From the NCBI GenBank assembly GCA_024515975.1, contig JAMSKV010000014.1, positions 46,072 to 110,071 of the forward strand: a DNA stretch of 64,000 bases, written 5' to 3'. The translations under genes and the position numbers were made by a program. Source of the DNA: Endosaccharibacter trunci. GTDB taxonomy: Bacteria > Pseudomonadota > Alphaproteobacteria > Acetobacterales > Acetobacteraceae. This document shows, piece after piece, positions 1 to 8,142 of the stretch (the first letter of the stretch is position 1; each line of letters begins with the position of its first letter). A model generated the notes under the pieces. That model did no database searches and had not been told where the DNA came from. It saw only the letters and a list, made by a program, of their open reading frames with translations.

Positions 1-542
1 AGAAGATCGGCATGCTGTTCCAGAACGCGGCCCTGTTCGACAGCCTGCTGGTCTGGGAGAACGTGGCCTTCGGCCTGCTCGCCCGCTCCGGGCGCGGCGG
101 TCCACGGATCAGGCGGTCGGACGCGCGCGAGCGGGCAGGCGAGGTGCTGGCGCAGGTCGGGCTCGATCCGTCCGTTGGCGATCTGGCTCCGTCCGAACTT
201 TCCGGCGGCATGCAGAAGCGCGTCGGCCTGGCCCGCGCCATCGCCGCCCGGCCGGAAATCCTGTTCTTCGACGAGCCGACAACCGGACTCGATCCCATCA
301 TGGGGGCGGTGATCGACGGGCTGATCGTGGAATGCGTGCGCGGCCTTGGCAGCACGGCCATCGCCATCACCCACGACATGCCGTCCGCCCGTAGGATCGG
401 TGACCGCGCCGCCATGCTTTATCGCGGCCAGCTGGTCTGGCAGGGACCGGCCGCGTCGCTGCTCGATAGCGGCAACGCCATGGTGGACCAGTTCACGCAT
501 GGACGGCGGGAAGGCCCGATCGGCATGGAGCTGCGGCGATAA
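1..542 (+). CDS. MlaF-type ABC transporter ATP-binding protein, 3' part
   Basis: The open frame runs in from the left edge, so the start and the Walker A loop are missing. What remains has the Q-loop (LFQNAALFDSLLVWENV), the ABC signature LSGGMQKRVGLARA, Walker B ILFFDEPTTGLDP and the H-loop ITHDM. The phrase 'FQNAALFDSL' after the Q-loop is typical of the Mla/Ttg2A family, cytoplasmic ATPases that power phospholipid movement between the outer and inner membranes. The neighbours needed to confirm an mla operon (permease MlaE, MCE-domain MlaD) would lie to the left. The next gene abuts this stop codon. ABC family membership is certain; the Mla assignment is likely. Confidence 0.85.
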   Translation, partial: KIGMLFQNAALFDSLLVWENVAFGLLARSGRGGPRIRRSDARERAGEVLAQVGLDPSVGDLAPSELSGGMQKRVGLARAIAARPEILFFDEPTTGLDPIMGAVIDGLIVECVRGLGSTAIAITHDMPSARRIGDRAAMLYRGQLVWQGPAASLLDSGNAMVDQFTHGRREGPIGMELRR

Positions 543-583
543 ACCCGCTCCGGTTTCCAGTCGCCGCGCTGGCCATCGCTCTG

Positions 584-1102
584 GTGGCCGCGCCGGAGGC
601 GGCGCCGGCCGCCCACGCCGATCCGGTCGGCCGTGATTCCGCCACCGCCATGGGTCGGCTGTTCAGCGAAACCTGTTTCCGCCACGCCGGCGACGCCGCC
701 GGGTTGCGCGCCGAACTGGTGCCACCGCGCTTCACGCCCATGCCGGACAGCGTGTCGCGTGCGGTGCTGCCACGTCCGGGCCAGGCTTTTGCCGTGCCCG
801 GCGCGCCGGGCCATCTGATGGTTCTGTCGTTCGACGACGGGTGGTGCGGCACCGGCGGCACGGGGATCGAGCCGGCCGCGCTCACCAACAGCCTCTCCGA
901 GAGGGTCAGGGCGGCCGGAGGCGGAGAGATGAAGCTGATGGGCGCCGACCAGGCCGGGCGCGAGCAGCGCTATCTGATCGACCGGCCGCACGGCACGCCT
1001 GTCGCGCTGCTGGTGCTGCTGATGCCGGAGCCGGGCGGCTCGCCGTTGATGCAGGCCAGCCTGTTCGCCTCGGACATGAAGAACGGCGACGCCGCGCCAT
1101 GA
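584..1102 (+). CDS. exported protein of unknown function with unclear start
   Basis: I do not recognise the family. The first standard start is GTG 584, giving 172 residues, but the same frame is open upstream and encodes a good signal peptide core from 539 (NPLRFPVAALAIALVAAP, then an AxA-like APAAHA cleavage region). That upstream frame has only ATA at 539, exactly overlapping the TAA of the ABC gene as ATAA, where an ATGA coupling would be expected. The mature part has two cysteines (SETCFRH and DGWCGTG), which could form a disulfide in the periplasm. The 3' end overlaps radA by ATGA. Possibly an accessory to the transporter upstream, by position only. Confidence 0.6.
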   Translation: MAAPEAAPAAHADPVGRDSATAMGRLFSETCFRHAGDAAGLRAELVPPRFTPMPDSVSRAVLPRPGQAFAVPGAPGHLMVLSFDDGWCGTGGTGIEPAALTNSLSERVRAAGGGEMKLMGADQAGREQRYLIDRPHGTPVALLVLLMPEPGGSPLMQASLFASDMKNGDAAP

Positions 1103-2511
1103 GCAAGCGCCCGCAAACGCGGTACGTTTGCCAGAATTGCGGCGCCGTCTATCCGAAATGGAGCGGCCGCTGCGAAGCCTGCGGCGAATGGAACACCATC
1201 GTGGAGGAGGCGGCCGAGATCCGCGCCGCCTCCGCGCGTCCGCCTGCCGGCGGCGGAGCGGCGCGCGCGCGGTCGTCGCGGATCGGTTTCGTCGGGCTCG
1301 AAGGCGTGGCCGATCCGCCGCCGCGCTTCGAGACGGGGATCGCGGAACTCGACCGCGTGCTTGGCGGCGGCCTTGTGCCGGCCTCCGTGGTGCTGGTGGG
1401 CGGCGATCCAGGCATCGGCAAATCCACGCTGATGCTGCAGACGGCGGCGGCGATGGCGCTGGCCGGACGGCGCGTTCTCTACATCTCCGGCGAAGAAGCG
1501 GTGGACCAGATTCGCATGCGCGGCCGCAGGCTGGGGCTGGCCGCGCCCAATCTGGAGCTGGCCGCCGCGATCAATGTGGTGGACATCGCCGAGACGCTGG
1601 AGAGCCAGTCGGACATCGCCCTGGTGGTGATCGACTCGATCCAGACCATGTGGCTGGAAACCATCGACAGCGCACCCGGTTCGGTCAGCCAGGTGCGATC
1701 TTCCGGCTTCGAGCTGATCCGCCTGGCCAAGGTGCGCGGCTTCGCGCTGATCCTGGTCGGGCATGTCACCAAGGAGGGCGCACTGGCCGGGCCGCGCGTG
1801 CTCGAGCACATGGTCGACGCGGTGATGTATTTCGAGGGCAATCGCGGCCACCAGTTCCGCATCCTGCGCGCGGCCAAGAACCGCTTCGGTGCCACGGACG
1901 AGATCGGCGTGTTCGAGATGACCGATCGCGGCCTGGCCGAAGTGCCGAATCCCTCCGCCCTGTTTCTGGCCGAGCGCCGCGGCAACATCGCCGGCTCGGC
2001 CGTGTTCGCGGGACTGGAGGGGACGCGTCCGGTCCTGCTGGAAATTCAGGTGCTGCTGTCGCCCAATAGCGGCTCCTCGCCCAGGCGCGCCGTGGTCGGC
2101 TGGGACAGCGGCCGGCTGAACATGCTGCTGGCGGTGCTGGAAACGCGCTGCGGGCTCAAGCTCGCCGGCATGGACGTCTATCTGAACGTCGCCGGCGGCT
2201 TGCGTATCCAGGAGCCGGCCGCCGATCTGGCGGTGGCTGCGGCGCTGGCCTCCGCCGCGACCGGACAACCCACCAGCGCCGGTTCGGTCTATTTCGGCGA
2301 GGTCGGCCTGTCCGGCGAGGTGCGCCAGGTGGCGCAGGCGGAAGCCCGGCTGAAGGAAGCGCAGAAGCTCGGCTTCGAGCACGTGTTCCTGCCACGACGC
2401 GTCGCGCGCGGGCGCAACCGTCTGGTGGCGCCGGACGGGGTCCGGCTGGAAGAAATCGGCCATCTGAGCGACCTCACCGCCTCCTTCGCCCCCGTCGAGG
2501 ATGCGGACTGA
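1099..2511 (+). CDS. radA: DNA repair protein RadA
   Basis: 470 residues. RadA is a RecA-related, DnaB-like ATPase that promotes branch migration during recombinational repair. The N-terminal zinc finger is visible (C11, C14, C25, C28), followed by Walker A GGDPGIGKST at about 101-110, the RadA-specific KNRFG motif near residue 260, and a C-terminal Lon-protease-like domain (from about residue 285) that lacks protease function in this family. The start ATG 1099 overlaps the previous stop (ATGA), and placing it there puts the zinc finger at the usual distance from the N terminus; the same frame is open much further upstream but that part is antisense-like shadow. Length matches the family (about 450-470). 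Confidence 0.97.
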   Translation: MSKRPQTRYVCQNCGAVYPKWSGRCEACGEWNTIVEEAAEIRAASARPPAGGGAARARSSRIGFVGLEGVADPPPRFETGIAELDRVLGGGLVPASVVLVGGDPGIGKSTLMLQTAAAMALAGRRVLYISGEEAVDQIRMRGRRLGLAAPNLELAAAINVVDIAETLESQSDIALVVIDSIQTMWLETIDSAPGSVSQVRSSGFELIRLAKVRGFALILVGHVTKEGALAGPRVLEHMVDAVMYFEGNRGHQFRILRAAKNRFGATDEIGVFEMTDRGLAEVPNPSALFLAERRGNIAGSAVFAGLEGTRPVLLEIQVLLSPNSGSSPRRAVVGWDSGRLNMLLAVLETRCGLKLAGMDVYLNVAGGLRIQEPAADLAVAAALASAATGQPTSAGSVYFGEVGLSGEVRQVAQAEARLKEAQKLGFEHVFLPRRVARGRNRLVAPDGVRLEEIGHLSDLTASFAPVEDAD

Positions 2512-2524
2512 CCGGCGAGGCCGA

Positions 2525-2878
2525 TCAGATCGGAGACGCTCCAAGCCTGTTCCGCCAGAGTGCCGCACGCTTGCTCAGTTCGCTGGTGCGGTCGATCGCC
2601 GACACGTCGGGCCCGAGCCGGTCGAGCTGCTCGAAGCGGAAATGTGCCTCGCCATGCTCGGCCCACGCGTTCTGGAGGCTGGCATGCGGGCTGGTGCCGA
2701 GCCGGAGCGAGAACCAGAGCCCGTTCTGTTCGGTATCGACATGGGTGCTGCGCCCGACCCAGACCTGTCCGGTCGCTGTGCACAGCACCGCATACACGCC
2801 GGCCACGACCCTTTTCTCCTTGTAGGCCGCTCGCGCCATTTTCCTGTGTTGACGGTCCATCACCTGCTCCAATTTCAC
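2525..2878 (-). CDS. GIY-YIG nuclease family protein
   Basis: 117 residues. The N-terminal half carries a degenerate GIY-YIG core: GVYAVLCTATGQVWVGRS (GVY for GIY, VWVG for YIG), then an R in the SLRLGTSPHASLQ stretch and a helix NAWAEHGEAHFRFEQLDRL typical of small GIY-YIG proteins of the SLX1/UvrC-like superfamily. Whether it cuts DNA is unknown; the second tyrosine of the motif is replaced by tryptophan. It is transcribed divergently from a DUF2239 gene, and its promoter region holds two ACCCGGGT palindromes. The start used, M1-K-L-E-Q, lies immediately inside the first palindrome. Confidence 0.72.
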   Translation of the reverse strand: MKLEQVMDRQHRKMARAAYKEKRVVAGVYAVLCTATGQVWVGRSTHVDTEQNGLWFSLRLGTSPHASLQNAWAEHGEAHFRFEQLDRLGPDVSAIDRTSELSKRAALWRNRLGASPI

Positions 2879-2909
2879 CCGGGTATATTGACTATAATTC
2901 CACCCGGGT
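2877..2909. promoter_or_regulatory. divergent promoter with paired ACCCGGGT palindromes
   Basis: Two identical 8-base palindromes ACCCGGGT sit at 2877-2884 and 2902-2909, 25 bases apart centre to centre, with an AT-rich spacer in a GC-rich genome. Between them is a perfect -10 hexamer TATAAT (2893-2898) for the plus strand. On the minus strand TTTACC (2906-2911) and CAATAT (reverse of 2884-2889) could form -35 and -10 elements at 16-base spacing. A dimeric repressor bound to both sites would block both promoters. The regulator is not in the window; promoter assignments are inference from sequence. Confidence 0.55.
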
Positions 2910-2942
2910 AAATAGATGCGTTCGACGAAGGTGGGGGCGCGT

Positions 2943-3518
2943 ATGCGGATCGAAGCGGTGGCGTTCAGCGAGGGAAGGCGGATCGCGCAAGGGGCGCTCG
3001 ATCACGTCGCGGCTCTGGTCCGGAGTCACCAGCAGTCCCGGCCCGACCAAAGCATGCTCGTTTTCGATCGCCGCACGGGGGAGGTGATCGATCTCGATCT
3101 GCGCGGAACGCCGGACGAGGTGGCGGCGCGCTACGCCGTTCGACCGGCCCGGTCGCAGCGCGGCCGTCCGGCACTTGGCGTGGTGGCGCGGGAGATCACC
3201 CTGCTGCCCCGGCATTGGGACTGGCTCGGACGCCAGCCCGGCGGCGCCTCCGCCACGCTGCGCCGACTGGTCGAGGCCGCGCGCCGGTCGGACGAGTCCG
3301 CCGCGCGCGGTCGCATGGAGGCGGCCTATCGCTTGATGGCCGTTCTGTCTGGCGATCGCCCGGGGTTCGAGGAGGCATCCCGCCTGCTCTTCGCCGGCGA
3401 TCGCGAGAGGTTTGCGGTGCAGATCGCCGCTTGGCCCGTCGATATCGTCGACGAGATCCTTCGAGTTCTTGATGATACGGCGGGGGAAGGATCGTTCGGG
3501 TCCGAGGGCAACCCGTAG
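2943..3518 (+). CDS. DUF2239 family protein
   Basis: 191 residues with the hallmarks of DUF2239: an N-terminal VAFSEGRRIAQG segment, VFDRRTGEVIDLDLRG, and the conserved block LGVVAREITLLPRHWDWL followed by QPGGASATLRRLVEAARR. The function of the family is unknown; the conserved block resembles a DNA- or nucleotide-associated helix bundle but nothing is proven. I chose ATG 2943 because a good ribosome binding site (GAAGGTGGGGG, 2928-2936) precedes it; ATG 2916 in the same frame would add nine residues, sits only about 11 bases after the predicted transcription start, and has no Shine-Dalgarno. Divergent from the GIY-YIG gene and probably co-regulated with it. Confidence 0.8.
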   Translation: MRIEAVAFSEGRRIAQGALDHVAALVRSHQQSRPDQSMLVFDRRTGEVIDLDLRGTPDEVAARYAVRPARSQRGRPALGVVAREITLLPRHWDWLGRQPGGASATLRRLVEAARRSDESAARGRMEAAYRLMAVLSGDRPGFEEASRLLFAGDRERFAVQIAAWPVDIVDEILRVLDDTAGEGSFGSEGNP

Positions 3519-3549
3519 AAGCGCGGCTGCATGGGTAGCAAATGGAAGA

Positions 3550-3670
3550 GGCGCTCTTTCTTTGAAAGAAGGAACCAAAGAACGTCTGTCCGTTTGGCTC
3601 CGTCCCGGGCCACGCTCTCAGACCAAACCGGCAAAGTCTCTTTGCTTCTTTTTCTTCAGAAAAAGCATCT
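3550..3670. terminator. T/A-rich double-hairpin intergenic element, convergent terminator
   Basis: Between the converging DUF2239 and DUF1217 genes lie two hairpins: TTCTTT-G-AAAGAA (3558-3570) and CTTTTTC-TTCA-GAAAAAG (3648-3665). Runs of T and A on both sides suit termination in both directions. The surrounding words (CTTTCTTTGAAAGAAGGAACC ... GCTTCTTTTTCTTC) resemble an element I recall between genes in acetic acid bacteria; this is from memory and supports the taxonomic guess only weakly. Confidence 0.55.
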
Positions 3671-3681
3671 CGGCATTCGCT

Positions 3682-5511
3682 TTATGTGAACAGAGACAGC
3701 ACCGGATCCGAACTGTTGGTCATTGTGGTGCTGCTGGGCTGGATCCCGTTCGTCAGGCCGAACAGATCCTGGCTGCTGAGGCCGCCGTCGGGCGAATACA
3801 AGGCGGCGATTCCGGTGGGCGTGGTCACCGTGTTGGCCGCTTCGCTGATCAGGTATTGCAGCGAAGTCTTCTTGATGCCGTCCGGGCTCGTCATCTGCGC
3901 GATGTTGATCTTGTTGGTCAGGATCGCGACCTGCTGGGTATAGTCCAGCGAACCGAAATAATTGCCCATGCCCAGGCTGGTGGTGACCACCTTCAGCAGC
4001 CTCGCATTGGACATGAGCTGGGTGATGCTGGTGATGCTGCCCATGGTGCGGGTGTAGTAGAGCGCGTCGTCCAGCCCGGGATATTGCTGGCCCATGCTGC
4101 TTTCATAGGCGTTGGTCTCGTAGGACGACACGATGGACGCGACGTTGCTGGCGTCGGACAGGGCAGGGGTGATGACGCCGCCCACGGCGGGCGAAACGGA
4201 CAGCACGCTTCCCTGAGCGACGGCGGCGGTGCTGGGGGCGAGAAGCGTGACGTTGCCGCGGGAATCGACCGAGCCGACGGTTCCGACCGCCGTGCCGCCG
4301 CTGCTGATGACCTGTCCGGGCTGCAGGCCGAGTCCGGCGGCGCCGAGAGAAAGGGTCTTGCTGCCGGCCGCGCTGGCGCTCCCGGCGGTCATGGTGCTGT
4401 TGATGTTGCTGAGCGACAGTCCGGTCGCCAGCGAGATCGTGTCGCCCGCCGCGATCTGGGTGGTGGGCGTCGCGGTCATGGTCACGGTGCCGAACATGTC
4501 GACCGACTTCACCGTGCCGATTACGTTGTTGCCGTCCATCAGGATCTGGCCGGCGACAAGCGTCTTGCCGGCGTTGCCCAGCATCAGCCGACCGCCGGGG
4601 TCCACTGTCGAGGCGGTGGCGGTAGCGATCGGCATTGGGACGGAGTTGGCCAGGCTCTGCACGCCCACGGTCGCCGGCGCCGTGACGGACAGGGTGTTGC
4701 TGGGCGAGAGGCTGGCATCGAAGCCCGCGTTGACGAGGGCGCCGGTCAGCGCTTTCGCCTGGGCGGTGGACGCCGCCGGCGTGCCGCCGGCGGCCACCTT
4801 GACCGACACCACGTCCACGCTTTTGACGACGTTGCCGGAGGAATCCTTGGTGATCGGCAGGCTGTAGGTGGTGTTGCCGTTCGCGTCCGTGCTGGTGGTC
4901 ACGGCGGGTCCGCCCGCGGTGTTGGACACGATCCCGGAGGCGTTGATGCTGTATCCGCCCGGACCGCCAGCCGCCTGGGAGGCCGCGTTCAGCGCCGCCG
5001 CGATGCTGCTTCCGGCCGATCCGTCATTGGTGACGAACGACCATTGTATGGCGGGCGACGCGGCTGTCGGCGTCTTGGAGCTGATCCAGGCGAGGTTCTG
5101 CACCGTCAGCGTGGAGGCGCTGGCGCCGCCTGTGGTGAATCCGGCTCCGCCGAGAGCGACGGTATCGGTACTGCGGTTCTGCGTCGCGCGGGCGAAATGC
5201 AGGTAGTCGGTGTTGGCGCTCTGCTGAACCAGCGAGGTCGTGCTGTCGGCCGATTGCGTCATCAGATCGGACAGGATGGCGCGGCTGTTGATCTGCCCGC
5301 TCATGTTGTAGGCGCCGGTCAGCACCTGCAGCGCCTTGTAGTTGGCGAGAATGGCCTGGGAACTGCCGAGCGTCGCCGCGCTGTTCTCGAAGGCCGACAC
5401 GGTTCCCTGCGTCACCGGGTCGCTCTTGACGTATTTGGCGACCTGGGCCTGCTCGTTCTTGCTGGCGGTGAGATAGACGGAGATCGCCAGAGCACTCGAC
5501 ACGCCGGACAT
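3682..5511 (-). CDS. DUF1217 domain protein, probably flagellum-associated
   Basis: 609 residues. The N-terminal 120 residues (for example NYKALQVLTGAYNMSG) and the C-terminal 130 (ALYYTRTMGSITSITQLM, NYFGSLDYTQQVAILTNKI) both look like parts of DUF1217, a domain found near flagellar genes of alphaproteobacteria. They are separated by about 350 residues rich in A, S, T, G and V with beta-like periodicity, resembling the variable outer domains of hook and hook-cap proteins. There is no Sec signal peptide, which would fit export through the flagellar apparatus. The start ATG 5511 has an AAAGGAGCG ribosome binding site; the frame continues upstream without one. It lies about 36 kb from the flagellar block of this window. 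Role in the hook or filament is inference. Confidence 0.75.
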   Translation of the reverse strand: MSGVSSALAISVYLTASKNEQAQVAKYVKSDPVTQGTVSAFENSAATLGSSQAILANYKALQVLTGAYNMSGQINSRAILSDLMTQSADSTTSLVQQSANTDYLHFARATQNRSTDTVALGGAGFTTGGASASTLTVQNLAWISSKTPTAASPAIQWSFVTNDGSAGSSIAAALNAASQAAGGPGGYSINASGIVSNTAGGPAVTTSTDANGNTTYSLPITKDSSGNVVKSVDVVSVKVAAGGTPAASTAQAKALTGALVNAGFDASLSPSNTLSVTAPATVGVQSLANSVPMPIATATASTVDPGGRLMLGNAGKTLVAGQILMDGNNVIGTVKSVDMFGTVTMTATPTTQIAAGDTISLATGLSLSNINSTMTAGSASAAGSKTLSLGAAGLGLQPGQVISSGGTAVGTVGSVDSRGNVTLLAPSTAAVAQGSVLSVSPAVGGVITPALSDASNVASIVSSYETNAYESSMGQQYPGLDDALYYTRTMGSITSITQLMSNARLLKVVTTSLGMGNYFGSLDYTQQVAILTNKINIAQMTSPDGIKKTSLQYLISEAANTVTTPTGIAALYSPDGGLSSQDLFGLTNGIQPSSTTMTNSSDPVLSLFT

Positions 5512-5620
5512 GGAGCGCTCCTTTCGCGCCGGGATGAACGCGCGAGCGACGCTGCAAGTCCCGGGCCAGCGAAAACGGCCCGTGCCGTCGGGGAAACGCC
5601 CTCTCGCCCGGCAAGAACAG

Positions 5621-5639
5621 CCCGGCAGAAACTGCCGGG
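5621..5639 (-). terminator. hairpin after the MFS gene pair
   Basis: A perfect 8-bp stem CCCGGCAG / CTGCCGGG with a 3-base loop lies 8 bases beyond the stop of the minus-strand MFS gene. No long T run follows (CTGTTCTTG), so its strength as an intrinsic terminator is uncertain. Confidence 0.45.
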
Positions 5640-5646
5640 TCGGCAT

Positions 5647-6879
5647 TTATTGCCGGGCCGGTTCCAGCCGGTCGAGGCGCCGCAAACCCGGAAACAGCGC
5701 CATCCAGATCAGCGCCACCGCCAGCGTTCCAGCGCCGCCCAGCACCACGGCGGCCGGCGCGCTGCCCAGGAGCGCCGCCACGCTGCCGCTTTCGAATTCG
5801 CCGAGCTGGTTCGAGGTGACGATGAACAGCATGTTCACCGCGGAAACGCGGCCCCGCATCTCGTCCGGCGTGTTCAGCTGCACCAGGGTCGAGCGCACCA
5901 CGACGCTGATCACGTCGGAAGCGCCCAGCACGATCATCGCCGCGATGGACAGCGGCAGCGAGCGCGACAGGCCGAACACGATCGAGGCCAGCCCGAACGT
6001 GATCACGGCGCCGAACATCAGCGCCCCGGCCCGCCCGCCGATCGGACGCCGCGCGAGAAGCAGAGACATGGCGAGCGCGCCGATCGCCGGCGAGGCGCGC
6101 AGGAGCCCGAGCCCGAACGGCCCCCCATGCAGGATGTCGAGCGCATAGACCGGCAGCAGCGCCGTGGCCCCGCCCAGCAGCACCGCGAACAGGTCGAGCG
6201 AGATCGCGCCCAGGATAATGGGCTTGGAGCGGATGAAGGCGATGCCGCCGAACACGGTGGTGAGCGACACCAGCCCACGCGGTCGCGGCGGCTGTTCCAG
6301 ACGCACCGCGCTCATCGCGACCAGGGCCAGCAGAAACAGACCCGCGCAGGCGGCATAGGCCCAGCGCGGCGCCCCCAGCATCAGCAGGCCGCCCACGGAC
6401 GGTCCGATAATGGTCGCGGTCTGCAGCAAGGAGGCGCTGAGCGCCGCGGCACGGGAGAAACGGGCCGCCGGCACCAGGCTGGGCAGAAGCGCCTGCACGG
6501 ACGGCCCCTCGAACGCCTTGGCGGAGCCGAACAGCGCCACCACGCCGTAGAGCAGCCATGGCGTCACCATGCCGCGCCAGCTCGTCCAGGCCAGGAGCGC
6601 CGCGCACAGGCTTTCCACCAGCTGGCACGACATCGCCACGCGTCTGCGGTCGAACCGGTCCGCCACCTGGCCGGACACGAACACCAGCAGCAGCATCGGC
6701 ACGAACTGGGCGAGGCCGATCAGGCCCAGAGTGAGCGGGCGGTGCGTGAGCGCATAGGCCTGCCAGCCGATCGCCACCGCCTGGATCTGGAACGCCAGCG
6801 ACGAGGCCGAGCGGCTGCACAGGAAACCCAGCAATCCGCGATGGCGCAGCAGCGAGCCGGTCCGCTCGGGCTCAGCCAT
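5647..6879 (-). CDS. MFS transporter (EntS/MFS_3-like exporter)
   Basis: 410 residues with about 12 hydrophobic segments. The loop after the second segment reads GQVADRFDRRRV, the usual MFS motif A variant, and FLCSRSASSLAFQIQAVAIGWQ at the N terminus is typical of the MFS_3 group that includes the enterobactin exporter EntS and many drug or siderophore exporters. Inner membrane, proton driven; substrate unknown. Its start overlaps the 3' end of the upstream Bcr/CflA-type gene by 8 bases, so the two exporters form an operon transcribed leftwards. Confidence 0.85.
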   Translation of the reverse strand: MAEPERTGSLLRHRGLLGFLCSRSASSLAFQIQAVAIGWQAYALTHRPLTLGLIGLAQFVPMLLLVFVSGQVADRFDRRRVAMSCQLVESLCAALLAWTSWRGMVTPWLLYGVVALFGSAKAFEGPSVQALLPSLVPAARFSRAAALSASLLQTATIIGPSVGGLLMLGAPRWAYAACAGLFLLALVAMSAVRLEQPPRPRGLVSLTTVFGGIAFIRSKPIILGAISLDLFAVLLGGATALLPVYALDILHGGPFGLGLLRASPAIGALAMSLLLARRPIGGRAGALMFGAVITFGLASIVFGLSRSLPLSIAAMIVLGASDVISVVVRSTLVQLNTPDEMRGRVSAVNMLFIVTSNQLGEFESGSVAALLGSAPAAVVLGGAGTLAVALIWMALFPGLRRLDRLEPARQ

Positions 6880-8125
6880 TCCCGGCCCGGCGACGATAGA
6901 ACAGGAAGCACGACACCGCTCCGGCCACGCCGAACAGGATGACGGCCGCCATCGGCAGCGCGCTCACCTGCGGGAACAGCGACATCATCGCGCCGGACAC
7001 GGCGCCGAACGAGAACTGCAGGGTGCCGAGAAGCGCCGACGCGCTGCCGGCATGGCGCGCATGGCCGCCCAGGGCCAGGACGGTGGCGTTGGGAGTGATG
7101 AAGCCCATCGAGGTCATCACGCCCAGCACCGGCACCGACACGAACAGCAGCGGACAGGCCGGCGCGGCCAGCCCGAGTGCCGCCACCACACAGAGCAGCA
7201 GCGCGCTCGACGCCATCGCCGTGAGCCCGAACCGCAACAGGCGCGCGAGGCCGATCCGGTGGGCGTAGCGCGCATTGAGCTGTGTGCCGGTGATGTAGCA
7301 GGCGGCGTTGAAGCCGAACAGCAGCCCGAACTGGGTCGGCGTGAAGTGCCGGATGCGCTCGAACACGATCGGCGTGCCGGCCAGATAGGCGAAGATGATG
7401 AAGGTGCCGAAACCGCAAATGCAGCTATTGGCGAGAAAGACCGGCTCGCGAATGATGGTGAAGACGCGCCGGAACACGTCCAGGGGCGGCAGCTTCAGGC
7501 GCGCTTGCGGCGGCAGCGTATCCGGCAGCACGCGCCAGACGGTGACGAATTCCACGATCCCGTAGACCGTCGCGATCAGGAAGATGGAGCGCCAGGACGC
7601 GAAGCCCAGCACCAGCGAGCCCAGCGACGGCGCCAGCACCGGCACCACGCCCAGCACGAGGGTGAGCTGCGACATCAGCTGCGAGCCGCGCACGCCGGTG
7701 GCGATGTCGCGCACGATGGCGCGCGGGATCACCATCCCGGCCGAGCCGCCCAGGGCCGCCAGGAAGCGGAAGGCACAGAAGCTCCAGATGTCGTGGCTGA
7801 GCGTGCAGCCGAGCGAGCCCACCGTATAGACCGCCATGCCGAACAGAAGCGGCGCGCGACGGCCCCAGCGGTCCGAGGCCGGGCCCTGGGTGAACTGCCC
7901 GACGGCAAGGCCGAGGAACCAGACCGCGAGCGTCGCCTGCGCTGCGCCGCCTTCGGAGCCGAGCGCGGCCTGGATCGCCGGAAAGGCCGGCAGGTACATG
8001 TCGGTGGAAAGCGGACCGACCGCGCTGAGCGATCCCAGCAGGATCACCAGCCAGACCGGCATGCGGCCCACGGCCAGCAGGCGCGCGGTTCTGTCGGCGC
8101 GGTCGGCAACGACGGTTGAAGGCAC
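6872..8125 (-). CDS. Bcr/CflA family multidrug efflux MFS transporter
   Basis: 417 residues and about 12 membrane segments. The first segment contains STDMYLPAFPAIQ, the signature of the Bcr/CflA subfamily of drug:proton antiporters, followed by motif A GPASDRWGRRAPLL and motif C-like LVLGVVPVLAPSLGSLVL. Inner-membrane efflux of chloramphenicol- or bicyclomycin-like compounds is known for relatives; the substrate here is not known. First gene of a two-exporter operon; the downstream MFS gene overlaps it by 8 bases. tldD lies 17 bases upstream in the same direction and may be cotranscribed. Confidence 0.9.
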   Translation of the reverse strand: MPSTVVADRADRTARLLAVGRMPVWLVILLGSLSAVGPLSTDMYLPAFPAIQAALGSEGGAAQATLAVWFLGLAVGQFTQGPASDRWGRRAPLLFGMAVYTVGSLGCTLSHDIWSFCAFRFLAALGGSAGMVIPRAIVRDIATGVRGSQLMSQLTLVLGVVPVLAPSLGSLVLGFASWRSIFLIATVYGIVEFVTVWRVLPDTLPPQARLKLPPLDVFRRVFTIIREPVFLANSCICGFGTFIIFAYLAGTPIVFERIRHFTPTQFGLLFGFNAACYITGTQLNARYAHRIGLARLLRFGLTAMASSALLLCVVAALGLAAPACPLLFVSVPVLGVMTSMGFITPNATVLALGGHARHAGSASALLGTLQFSFGAVSGAMMSLFPQVSALPMAAVILFGVAGAVSCFLFYRRRAGNG

Positions 8126-8142
8126 GAGCGTGTCCGGCCGGG

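Noticed and set aside
970..2568. A 532-codon minus-strand open frame over radA
   Set aside because: Its opposite strand encodes an unmistakable RadA; the antisense product has shadow composition.
3412..6942. A 1176-codon plus-strand open frame
   Set aside because: It is antisense to the DUF1217 and MFS genes, with low-complexity H/R/Q/G/A composition typical of shadow frames.
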